NCBI RefSeq assembly: GCF_001941845.1
Contig: NZ_CP018870.1
Location: forward strand, 5,866,001 to 5,930,000
Reading direction: 5' to 3'
DNA length: 64,000 nucleotides
Origin: Streptomyces sp. TN58
GTDB taxonomy: Bacteria; Actinomycetota; Actinomycetes; Streptomycetales; Streptomycetaceae
The notes beneath the pieces are model-generated. The model saw only the letters and a list, made by a program, of their open reading frames with translations, made no database searches and was not told the DNA's origin. Within the stretch, counting starts at the first letter, position 1, and each line of letters begins with the position of its first letter. The translations under genes and the position numbers were made by a program. Shown here in pieces: positions 37,141-44,651 of the stretch.

Positions 37141-38052
37141 TCAGGACCCGCTGGGGGAGGTCTCCAGGCGGCGCGCGGGCCGTCCGTCGGGTGCGGGCAG
37201 GCTCGCTTCGAGCTCGTCCAGGGCGCGGCGGGCCGCCGCGATGCGGTCGCGGACGTCGGCGTCGGGTCCGCCCGCGCCCGGCGGCGGCCCCGGCTGCTTG
37301 CGTTCGCGGTCGGCCGCGTCCTCGATCTCGCGTGCCTCGTCGAGGGAGTTGAGCACCACCCCGATGAGGACGTTGACCAGGACGAAGGAGGCGAGCAGCG
37401 CGTAGGAGGCGTAGTAGACGATGCTGAGGCGGGAGATCTCCAGGCCCGCGCGGACGGCGTCGGTCAGGCCGTCCAGGGTGGTCAGCAGGAACAGCGTGAG
37501 CATCGCACGGCCGACGGAGCCGTAGTGCCCCGGGTCGGACTCGGCGAAGCAGACCCAGCCGACCATGGCGTACACGTACAGCACCAGTCCGCCGACGAAG
37601 AGGAAGCTGGCGGTCCCGGGCAGGCTGCGGCCGACCGCGATCAGCAGGATGCGCAGGTGCGGCAGGAAGCGGGCCGTACGCAGCACCCGGGCCAGCCGCA
37701 GCAGCCGCAGCAGGGTGGTGTTCTCGCGGACGAACGGGACGAAGGCGGAGGCGACCACCGCGAGGTCGAAGAGGTTCCACGGGTCGCGGAAGAATGCTTT
37801 CGGCCGGTCCGCGAAGGCGCCGGCGCGCAGCACCATCTCCACGGTGAACAGGGCCAGGCAGCAGTGCTCGGCGGTCCACAGCAGCCGCTGGTGCTCCGCG
37901 GCGAGCCCGCTGTAGGTCTCGACACCCATCAGCGCGGCGTTGAGCAGGATGACGCAGAAGACGACCACGCCGAAGGCGGGTGCCTCGGTGGCCACGCGGC
38001 AGCGTGCCGCCAGCTTCATCCGGCCGCGTCCGGCGGGCCTGGGGTCTGTCAT
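37141..38052 (-). CDS. Voltage-gated ion channel, single-domain type
   Basis: A 303-residue six-segment channel subunit of the bacterial NaChBac-like kind. S4 has five arginines at every third position (R116, R119, R122, R125, R128 in LLRLLRLARVLRTARF). The pore loop reads LTTLDGLTDAV (190-200) where NaChBac has TLESWAS, so the acidic filter residue is Asp and the conserved Trp is missing. The C-terminal tail (240-290) is hydrophilic and may be a coiled coil (IEDAADRERK, IAAARRALDELEAS). Four subunits would form the pore; ion selectivity is uncertain. ATG 38052 has GAGGAG 4 bp upstream. It converges on the VMAP operon with only 19 bp between stops. Confidence 0.85.
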   Translation of the reverse strand: MTDPRPAGRGRMKLAARCRVATEAPAFGVVVFCVILLNAALMGVETYSGLAAEHQRLLWTAEHCCLALFTVEMVLRAGAFADRPKAFFRDPWNLFDLAVVASAFVPFVRENTTLLRLLRLARVLRTARFLPHLRILLIAVGRSLPGTASFLFVGGLVLYVYAMVGWVCFAESDPGHYGSVGRAMLTLFLLTTLDGLTDAVRAGLEISRLSIVYYASYALLASFVLVNVLIGVVLNSLDEAREIEDAADRERKQPGPPPGAGGPDADVRDRIAAARRALDELEASLPAPDGRPARRLETSPSGS

Positions 38053-38112
38053 CGCGCTCCTCGAACTCTCGTGCACCACGGCCGAACGGCGGCCCGCCCT
38101 CCCTAACGCCCC

Positions 38113-38128
38113 AAACCCGATCGGGTTT
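38113..38128. promoter_or_regulatory. Perfect 16-bp palindrome AAACCCGATCGGGTTT
   Basis: A perfect dyad of unusual A/T content for the region, 61 bp upstream of the channel gene start. It could be the operator of a dimeric repressor; the regulator is unknown. Confidence 0.4.
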
Positions 38129-38374
38129 CACCACCCCGCGTGCCCCAACGCGCCGAGGCGTGCGCCCCCACCGTCCGAACGGCGGTGGGGACGGGCCGCC
38201 CCCGCGCCGGTGGGCGTCGCACCAGGTCGTCGGCGCCCCGGCGGCGTGCCGAGGGGAGGCGGGCGGACCAGGAGCCCGGCGGCCGGAACCCGCACGCCTC
38301 CCGGGGAGTCGGCCGATCCGCGGGTGGAGCGGACCGTGGCCGCATATGCTCGGCGCGTTCTCTCCGTACGCATG

Positions 38375-38474
38375 AACACCGGAACGTCTGAGCACGGGAA
38401 CGTCTGATCGCCGGCACGCCTTTTCGCCGGGCACGTCTGTTCGTCGGGCATGTCTGTTCGCTCGTCGGCGTCCG
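38375..38474. repeat. Iteron-like array, 16-17-bp units
   Basis: The word ACGTCTG or a one-to-two-base variant starts at 38384, 38400, 38416, 38433 and 38450, giving steps of 16, 16, 17 and 17 bp; each is preceded by C-rich CCGG/CGGG sequence, as in TTCGCCGGGCACGTCTG. A decayed sixth unit follows to 38474. The array ends about 55 bp before the acyltransferase start. Confidence 0.65.
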
Positions 38475-38528
38475 TGCGATCGCGTGCCCGTGCGCAGCCC
38501 GTCTCACGAACCGTTAGGGGACCGCGCC

Positions 38529-39128
38529 GTGAGTGTCCGTATCCAACCCACCTCGCAGGTCGACGAGAGCGCCCGGCTCGGCGAGGGGACCACGATCTGG
38601 GATCTGGCGCAGATACGCGAGAAGGCCACGCTCGGCCGCGGGTGCGTCGTCGGGCGCGGCGCGTACGTCGGGCCCGGCGTACGGATCGGCGACCACGTCA
38701 AGCTCCAGAACCACGCGCTCGTCTACGAGCCGGCCGTGCTCGGCGACGGGGTGTTCATCGGCCCGGCCGCGGTCCTCACCAACGACTTCTACCCCCGCGC
38801 GGTGGACCCCGACGGCACCCTCAAGCGTGCCGGCGACTGGGAGGCCTCCGGAGTCGTCGTCGCCGAGGGCGCCTCACTGGGGGCCCGGTCGGTGTGTGTG
38901 GCCGGCGTGCGCGTCGGGCGCTGGGCCCTTGTCGCGGCCGGGGCGGTGGTCTCCAGGGACGTCCCGGACTTCGCCCTGGTGGCCGGGGTGCCGGCCCGCC
39001 GGATCGGCTGGGTGGGCCGCGCCGGGGTCCGTCTGGTGGAGCGCGACGGCGAGCCGGGCACCTGGGAGTGCCCGCGCACCGGGGCGCTGCACGACGAGCG
39101 GAACGGCACGCTCAGCGAAAGAAACTGA
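38529..39128 (+). CDS. WbpD/WlbB-like amino-sugar N-acetyltransferase
   Basis: A 199-residue left-handed beta-helix protein built of hexapeptide repeats (IWDLAQIREKATLGRGCVVG, VGPGVRIGDHVKLQNHALVY, VFIGPAAVLTNDFYPRA) and ending with VAGVPARRIGWVGRAG. The block TNDFYPRA and the tail match WbpD/WlbB, which acetylate the 3-amino group of UDP-2-acetamido-3-amino-glucuronate. GTG 38529 follows AGGGGA with good spacing; an upstream in-frame ATG at 38484 lies in the repeat-flanked leader. It stands at the left edge of the polysaccharide locus. The WlbA-like oxidoreductase and DegT aminotransferases needed for such a pathway lie at the right end. Confidence 0.78.
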   Translation: MSVRIQPTSQVDESARLGEGTTIWDLAQIREKATLGRGCVVGRGAYVGPGVRIGDHVKLQNHALVYEPAVLGDGVFIGPAAVLTNDFYPRAVDPDGTLKRAGDWEASGVVVAEGASLGARSVCVAGVRVGRWALVAAGAVVSRDVPDFALVAGVPARRIGWVGRAGVRLVERDGEPGTWECPRTGALHDERNGTLSERN

Positions 39129-39559
39129 CGGAATGTCGGCAATTTAGGCCACCGGCATTTCCGCAAAACCACAATCAATGAACATCCGTGGGCATAACGT
39201 GTCCCTGCACACGGGATCTGAGCAGGCAACAGGCCTTGCTCAGTGGGGGGTTGTGTACGACGAGGCACCGCGGGCAGCGCCTGGCGGAGCGCGGCTCCAC
39301 CGCGTCCGCGGACACTGCCGTGCGCGCGTGTCCCGGTCCGAGGGCATCGCTGGGGGGATCCAGACGGCAGCCTTCGGACGGCTCGTGCCCGCGGCGCCGG
39401 ACGCCGCGGCCACGGGCGCCGTCACGCGCAGTCCCCCTCCGCGGAATGACGACCGCCAGGTCCGTCCGAGGAGCGATCAGAGGGGGTAGGTGTGTTGGAG
39501 CCGAAGAGCTCGGACATGCGGGGTGCCGGCGGCACCCGGGGAGTCGGGGCGGGGACCCG
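39129..39559. other. Long leader of the plus-strand polysaccharide operon
   Basis: 431 bp without a convincing gene. The first 110 bp are unusually A/T-rich for this chromosome (AATTTAGG, CAAAACCACAATCAATG). A bulged hairpin lies at 39219-39242 (TGAGCAGGC with GCCTTGCTCA). A 103-codon open frame from ATG 39178 has weak third-position GC bias and was not accepted. A long regulated 5' untranslated region is the simplest reading. Confidence 0.35.
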
Positions 39560-40729
39560 ATGACCACCACACGATTAGCGGCACTGGCCGCAGAGGACCC
39601 CGAGCTGCACGCGCTGGCGCAGCGGCTGCTCGCACTGGCCGAGGCGGGCCTGCCCGCCATGTACCTTCCGGAGGCCGAGACCTTCGCCTTCACCAGGGCC
39701 GGAGCCGTCTCCGCCGACGGCACCCGCCGCCTCGAACTGCGGGGGACCAGCACCCGGTACGCGGCCATCACCGCACTGGGCGCCCGCTACCTGCCCGAAG
39801 ACCGCCAGCGCGCCCTGTTCGGCGGGCGCTCCGCCCAGGAGTTCACCGGACTGCTGGTGGAACGGCTGCCCGGGGTCGTCAACCTCGGTGACGCCGCGCT
39901 CGTCGCCTGGGCCGCGGCCGAGACCGGACACCCGAAACTGTCCGACGCACTCGACCGGCTCGCCGCCCTGGACCTGCCCGACCGGCCCCGGTACACGGTC
40001 GAGGCGGCCTGGGTGCTCTCCGCCCTCGCCGCCGCGCGACCCGCGGCGGACGTGGAGGACCGCATCGGGGCCGCCCGCGACCGCCTGCTCGCCGCCAGGA
40101 CCGGCAGCGGCCCGCTGTTCGCGCACGCCACCGGCCCGGGACCGGTCGCCGGCTACCGCGCTCACGTGGCCTGCTTCGCCGACCAGACCTATCCGCTGCA
40201 GGCGCTGGCCCGGCTGCACGCCGGCGGAGACGACCCGCAGGCCCTCGCCGCCGCCGACGCCTGCGCCGCCCGCATCGCCGACCTCCAGGGCGACGGCGGA
40301 CAGTGGTGGTGGCACTACGACGCCCGCGAGGGCCGCGTCATCGAGGGCTACCCCGTCTACAGCGTCCACCAGCACGCCATGGCCCCGACCGCCCTGTTCG
40401 ACCTGGCCGAAGCGGGCGGCACGGACCACGGCGCCGCGATCCGCCGAGGCCTGCGCTGGATGACCGCCGTCCCCGAACTCGCCGGGCCCGCCGGCACCCC
40501 GCGCGAGCCGATGATCCGCGAGGACCTCGGCGTCACCTGGCGCAAGGTCCACCGCGGCGACCCGAAGAAGGCCGTCCGCGCCGTCCGCGGACTCACCACC
40601 CGCCTCGCCCCGCACGCCCGCCTCACACCCCTGGACGCGCTCTTCCGCCCCCGGCGGGTGGACCGGGAGTGCCGCCCGTACGAGTTCGGCTGGATGCTGT
40701 TCGCCTGGCTCGGGGGGCCGCAGAGATGA
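39560..40729 (+). CDS. Alpha/alpha-toroid-like protein, lead gene of polysaccharide operon
   Basis: A 389-residue soluble protein with helical repeats like alpha/alpha-toroid enzymes or prenyltransferase/cyclase-like folds (YTVEAAWVLSALAAARP, YPLQALARLHAGGDD). A conserved aromatic segment GQWWWHYDAREGRVIEGYPV is followed by YSVHQHAMAPTALFDLAE. I do not recognise a precise family; it could process or bind sugars, given the operon. ATG 39560 is the chosen start (G-rich stretch upstream). Codon 6 (39575-39577) is TTA, so translation should need the bldA tRNA in Streptomyces. Its stop overlaps the ATG of the WecG-like gene (ATGA), coupling the rest of the operon to it. Confidence 0.6.
   Translation: MTTTRLAALAAEDPELHALAQRLLALAEAGLPAMYLPEAETFAFTRAGAVSADGTRRLELRGTSTRYAAITALGARYLPEDRQRALFGGRSAQEFTGLLVERLPGVVNLGDAALVAWAAAETGHPKLSDALDRLAALDLPDRPRYTVEAAWVLSALAAARPAADVEDRIGAARDRLLAARTGSGPLFAHATGPGPVAGYRAHVACFADQTYPLQALARLHAGGDDPQALAAADACAARIADLQGDGGQWWWHYDAREGRVIEGYPVYSVHQHAMAPTALFDLAEAGGTDHGAAIRRGLRWMTAVPELAGPAGTPREPMIREDLGVTWRKVHRGDPKKAVRAVRGLTTRLAPHARLTPLDALFRPRRVDRECRPYEFGWMLFAWLGGPQR
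39575..39577 (+). promoter_or_regulatory. TTA codon 6 in the lead gene of the plus-strand polysaccharide operon
   Basis: The reading ATG ACC ACC ACA CGA TTA places it at codon 6, before a string of translationally coupled genes. Confidence 0.85.
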
Positions 40730-41496
40730 CCCGACCCACCCTCTTCGGGGTCGCCCTCGACCCCCTGACCATGGACGAGACCGTGCAGCGCTGCCTCGAC
40801 GCCGTACGGCGCGGGGAGCAGATCGAGATCGGCATGCTCAACGCCGCCAAGCTCGTCAACATGCGCCGCGACCCGGCCCTGGCCGCAGCGGTCGCCGGCT
40901 GCGACCTCGTCCTGGCCGACGGCCAGGCAGTGGTCTGGGCCGGCCGCGTCCTGGGCGTCCGACTCCCCGAACGCGTCGCCGGCATCGACCTGTTCATGCG
41001 CCTGCTCGCCGCCGCCGAGGTCGCGGACATCCCCGTCTACCTCCTCGGCGCCCGCCAGGAGGTCCTGGAGATGATGCTCGGACAGATCTCCGAACGCTTC
41101 CCGGAACTGCGCGTCGCGGGCAGCCGCAACGGCTACTTCGACGACTCCGAACAGCAGGAAGTCGCCGACGCCGTCGCCGGCAGCGGCGCCCGGCTGCTCT
41201 TCCTCGGCATGACCTCACCCAAGAAGGAGATCTTCACCGCCGGCTACGGCAAGCGCACCGGCGCCCACGTCGTACACGGCGTCGGAGGCTCCTTCGACAT
41301 CCTCGCCGGCATCACCAGACGAGCCCCCCTGGCCTGGCAGCGGATGGGCCTCGAATGGTTCTACCGCACCCTCCAGGAACCGCGCCGCCTCGGCAGGCGC
41401 TACCTCACCACCAACGCCGCCTTCCTCGCCATGACGGTCCGCGAGCTCATCCACCGCACCCCGTCTGCAGCCTCCGCGAACAGGAGCCACCGCTGA
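40726..41496 (+). CDS. WecG/TagA/CpsF-family glycosyltransferase
   Basis: A 256-residue GT26 enzyme. It shows IGMLNAAKLVNMRRD (the Asn and Asp expected in the TagA active site), DLVLADGQAVVWAGR, FLGMTSPKKEIF and VVHGVGGSFDILAG. Members transfer N-acetylmannosamine or its uronic acid to undecaprenyl-linked GlcNAc. wecC and wecB follow at once, so UDP-ManNAc or UDP-ManNAcA is the likely donor. The start overlaps the previous stop and its own stop overlaps the next start (TGATG). Confidence 0.9.
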   Translation: MTRPTLFGVALDPLTMDETVQRCLDAVRRGEQIEIGMLNAAKLVNMRRDPALAAAVAGCDLVLADGQAVVWAGRVLGVRLPERVAGIDLFMRLLAAAEVADIPVYLLGARQEVLEMMLGQISERFPELRVAGSRNGYFDDSEQQEVADAVAGSGARLLFLGMTSPKKEIFTAGYGKRTGAHVVHGVGGSFDILAGITRRAPLAWQRMGLEWFYRTLQEPRRLGRRYLTTNAAFLAMTVRELIHRTPSAASANRSHR

Positions 41497-42752
41497 TGCG
41501 CGTCGTCGTCGTGGGACAGGGATACGTAGGCCTCCCCCTGGCCGTCCGGGCCGCCGAGGTCGGCCACCAGGTGATCGGATACGACGTCGACGCGCGGCGG
41601 GTCAAAAGCCTCGCCGCCGGAGAGTCGTACGTGGAGGACGTCTCCTCCGAACGCCTCGCCCGCGCCCTGGAGCGCGGCACCTACCGGCCCAGCGAACTCG
41701 CCCGCGACTGCGGCGGATTCGACGTCGCCGTCGTCACCGTCCCCACCCCCCTGCAGGACGGGGCGCCCGACCTGCGCTACATCGAGGAGTCGGCCCACAC
41801 CCTGGCCCGCTTCCTGCGCCCGGGCGCCACCGTCATCCTGGAGTCCACCACCTACCCGGGCACCACCGAGGAACTGTTCGCCCCCATCCTGGAGGACGGC
41901 TCCGGCCTCACCGCCGGCGCCGACTTCCACCTCGGCTACAGCCCCGAGCGCATCGACCCCGGCAACACCGTCTGGGGCTTCCAGCAGACCCCGAAGGTCG
42001 TCTCCGGAGTCGACGCAGCCTCCCTCAAGGCCGTCGAGGCCTTCTACGGACAGCTCGTCGACACCACCGTGCCCGTGCGCTCGCCCAAGGAGGCCGAGCT
42101 GGCGAAGCTGCTGGAGAACACCTTCCGGCACGTGAACATCGCCCTCGTCAACGAGATCGCCATGTTCGCCCGCCACCTCGACATCGACGTCTGGCAGTCC
42201 ATCGAGGCAGCCTCCAGCAAGCCCTTCGGCTTCATGAAGTTCACCCCCGGACCCGGCGTCGGCGGGCACTGCCTGCCCATCGACCCCTCCTACCTGAACT
42301 GGCGCGTCCAGCGCGAACTCGGCCAGAACTTCCGCTTCGTCGAACTCGCCAACGACATCAACAACCACATGCCCGAATACGTCACCCGGCGGGTGATCGA
42401 CGCCCTCAACACCAGACGCCGCTCCGTCAACGGCTCCCGCGTCCTGCTGCTCGGCCTCGCGTACAAGAAGAACACCGGCGACGCCCGCGAGTCGCCCGCC
42501 GTACGCATCGCCGAACTGCTCCTCGACATGGGCGCCAAGGTCCGCGCGGTCGACCCGCACGTGGTGGAGAGCGTCAAGGCCGACGCCCGCCTCGCCCGCG
42601 TCGAGGCGACCCGCAAGGAGCTGGCGGCCGCCGACGTCGTCGTCCTGCTCACCGACCACGACTCCTTCGACTACCAGATGATCACCGAGCACGCCTCCTT
42701 CGTCCTCGACACCCGCAACCGCATGACCGGCCCGAAGGTGGAGGTGCTCTGA
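41496..42752 (+). CDS. wecC: UDP-N-acetyl-D-mannosamine-type dehydrogenase
   Basis: This 418-residue nucleotide-sugar dehydrogenase has the NAD-binding start MRVVVVGQGYVGLPLA, the central YSPERIDPGN and the catalytic cysteine C259 in GVGGHCLPIDPSYL, then RVLLLGLAYKKNTGDARESP. It oxidises C6 of a UDP-sugar to the uronic acid in two NAD-dependent steps. Next to a non-hydrolysing 2-epimerase the substrate is most likely UDP-ManNAc, giving UDP-ManNAcA; UDP-GlcNAc 6-dehydrogenase activity (WbpA-like) is an alternative that would feed the amino-uronic acid genes at the far end. Confidence 0.88.
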   Translation: MRVVVVGQGYVGLPLAVRAAEVGHQVIGYDVDARRVKSLAAGESYVEDVSSERLARALERGTYRPSELARDCGGFDVAVVTVPTPLQDGAPDLRYIEESAHTLARFLRPGATVILESTTYPGTTEELFAPILEDGSGLTAGADFHLGYSPERIDPGNTVWGFQQTPKVVSGVDAASLKAVEAFYGQLVDTTVPVRSPKEAELAKLLENTFRHVNIALVNEIAMFARHLDIDVWQSIEAASSKPFGFMKFTPGPGVGGHCLPIDPSYLNWRVQRELGQNFRFVELANDINNHMPEYVTRRVIDALNTRRRSVNGSRVLLLGLAYKKNTGDARESPAVRIAELLLDMGAKVRAVDPHVVESVKADARLARVEATRKELAAADVVVLLTDHDSFDYQMITEHASFVLDTRNRMTGPKVEVL

Positions 42753-42756
42753 ACCC

Positions 42757-43887
42757 ATGGCCAGGATCGTCTGCGTCGCCGGCGCCCGCCCCAACTACAT
42801 GAAGATCAAACCGGTGATGGACGCACTGGAGCGCCGCGGCGCCGACGTGGTCCTCGTCCACACCGGACAGCACTACGACCAGTCCATGAACGACGTCTTC
42901 TTCCGCGACCTCGGCATCCGGCCGCCCGACCGGTACCTGGGCGCCGGCTCCGGCAGCCACGCCCGGCAGACCGGCCGGGTGATGGCCGCCTTCGAGCCGC
43001 TCGTCGAGGAACTGGCCCCCGACGCCGTGGTCGTCGTCGGGGACGTCAACTCCACCCTCGCCTGCGCCCTGGTCACCGCGAAGGCCGGCCCCCTGCTGGC
43101 CCACGTGGAGGCCGGCCTGCGCAGCCGCGACTGGACCATGCCCGAGGAGGTCAACCGGGTCGCCACCGACCGCGTCAGCGACCACCTGCTGGCCCCCTCG
43201 CCCGACGCGGCCGCGAACCTGCGCGCGGAGGGCTACCGCGAGGACCAGATCCACGTCGTCGGCAACGTCATGATCGACACGCTCCTCGCCAACCTGGAAC
43301 GGGCCCGGCGGTCCGACGTCCTGGACCGCCACGGGCTCACCCGCGGCGGGTACGGCCTGGTCACCCTGCACCGGCCCGCCAACGTGGACGACCCCGGGGC
43401 GCTGCGCGGCCTGCTCAAGGCCCTCGGCGAGATCGCCGGCCGCTGCCCCCTGCTGCTGCCCGTGCACCCGCGGGCCGCCGACCGGCTCGCCGAAGCCGGC
43501 GTGCCCGACGGCATCCGGCTCGTACCGGCCGCCGGATACCTCGACTTCATCGCCCTGCAGGACTCCGCCCGCCTGGTCCTCACCGACTCCGGGGGCGTCC
43601 AGGAGGAGACCACCGCGCTGGGCGTGCCCTGCGTGACCCTGCGGGACAACACCGAGCGCCCCGTCACCATCGAGGAGGGCACCAACGTCCTGGCCGGCAC
43701 GGACCCGGACCGGATCGTCGCCACCGCCGAGCAGGTGCTGGACGCCCCGCCCGAGCCGCGCTGCCCCGCACTGTGGGACGGCCGCGCCGGCGAGCGCATC
43801 GCCGCCGTCCTCCTCGACGGCGGCACCGCCCGCACCCGGCCCAGACCCACCGACCTCGTACCGGCCGCCGGGCCCGGGCCGCAGTAA
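42757..43887 (+). CDS. wecB: UDP-N-acetylglucosamine 2-epimerase, non-hydrolysing
   Basis: A 376-residue WecB/MnaA protein with the blocks AGARPNYMKIKPVMDAL, VHTGQHYDQSMNDVFF, AHVEAGLRSRDWTMPEEVNR, TLHRPANVDD and LTDSGGVQEETTALG. It interconverts UDP-GlcNAc and UDP-ManNAc, feeding WecC. It starts 4 bp after wecC. Confidence 0.93.
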   Translation: MARIVCVAGARPNYMKIKPVMDALERRGADVVLVHTGQHYDQSMNDVFFRDLGIRPPDRYLGAGSGSHARQTGRVMAAFEPLVEELAPDAVVVVGDVNSTLACALVTAKAGPLLAHVEAGLRSRDWTMPEEVNRVATDRVSDHLLAPSPDAAANLRAEGYREDQIHVVGNVMIDTLLANLERARRSDVLDRHGLTRGGYGLVTLHRPANVDDPGALRGLLKALGEIAGRCPLLLPVHPRAADRLAEAGVPDGIRLVPAAGYLDFIALQDSARLVLTDSGGVQEETTALGVPCVTLRDNTERPVTIEEGTNVLAGTDPDRIVATAEQVLDAPPEPRCPALWDGRAGERIAAVLLDGGTARTRPRPTDLVPAAGPGPQ

Positions 43888-43916
43888 CCGGAACATCCGC
43901 GACAAGGGGGAAGACC

Positions 43917-44651
43917 ATGGACCTCGCCGAGACAGTGCGGGTCATGCGCAGGCGCTGGTACGTGCTGCTGCCCGGCCTGCTGCTGACAGCGGCGCTCGCC
44001 GCCGCCGTGCACCTGCTGATCCCGGTGGAGTACCAGTCGCAGAGCACCGTGACGCTGCTCAACTCGTCGAAGGCCACCGAGGCCTTCGACGGCAACCCCT
44101 TCCTCAGCACGCAGACCTCGCTGACCGGAATGGCCGACGGCCTCGCCCGCAACCTCAACTCGGACGGGGCCAAGGCCGACCTCAAGGCCCTCGGCGTCAC
44201 CGGCAGGCACGAGGTGAAGATCGCCGACAACGCCCAAGGCCCCTTCATGTGGCTGACCGTGACCGGCACCGACCCGGCCGCCGTCCTCAAGTCCGACCAA
44301 CTCCTCGCCGCCTACGCCGACAAGCGGCTCAAGGAGTTCCAGACCCAGCAGTCCGTCGCCCCCGAGGCCATGATCCGGATGGCGACCATCGTCCCCCCGC
44401 AGAAGCCCCAGGCGCAGACCAAGACCCGGCTCCAGTACATCGTGATGGCGGGTGCGCTCGGCTTCGTCCTCAGCCTCGTCGCCACCTTCTACGCGGAGGC
44501 CCGGCGGCGCACCCCGCGCGGCGGGTCCCACCCGGCTCCGGGCGGTACGCCCGCCGAGCCCGCCGCGACACCGGCCACGGTGGCAGCCGCCACGGCCGAC
44601 GAGACCATGGCACTGCGTACGGCCGGCACCGGCGGGGCGGGCTCGCCGTGA
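43917..44651 (+). CDS. Wzz-like polysaccharide chain-length/export regulator
   Basis: A 244-residue protein with the topology of polysaccharide co-polymerases: a membrane segment at about 15-35 (WYVLLPGLLLTAALAAAVHLL), an external domain, and a second segment near 175-195 (YIVMAGALGFVLSLVATFYA), then an Ala/Thr-rich cytoplasmic tail. There is no tyrosine-kinase domain. It shares the RRRWYV and PVEYQSQS start with the proteins at 49918-51960 and, less closely, 52035-52793. AAGGGGG precedes ATG 43917. Its stop overlaps the flippase GTG. Confidence 0.8.
   Translation: MDLAETVRVMRRRWYVLLPGLLLTAALAAAVHLLIPVEYQSQSTVTLLNSSKATEAFDGNPFLSTQTSLTGMADGLARNLNSDGAKADLKALGVTGRHEVKIADNAQGPFMWLTVTGTDPAAVLKSDQLLAAYADKRLKEFQTQQSVAPEAMIRMATIVPPQKPQAQTKTRLQYIVMAGALGFVLSLVATFYAEARRRTPRGGSHPAPGGTPAEPAATPATVAAATADETMALRTAGTGGAGSP

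Larger units (their letters stand above)
38053..38528. other. Divergent intergenic region with palindrome and repeat array
   Basis: The 476 bp between the channel gene and the first polysaccharide gene hold a perfect 16-bp palindrome (38113-38128), a CCCCACCG/CGGTGGGG hairpin near 38168-38192, a TATGCT word at 38344 that could be a -10 element, and an array of 16-17-bp repeats (38375-38474). I see no gene in it. Confidence 0.4.

Noticed and set aside
38375..38474. CRISPR-like array
   Set aside because: Units are only 16-17 bp with no unique spacers, and no cas genes are present; better seen as an iteron-like or operator array.
39178..39489. Possible 103-residue gene in the polysaccharide leader
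   Set aside because: Third-position GC is clearly lower than in the real genes, there is no ribosome-binding site, and the product is unlike any known family.
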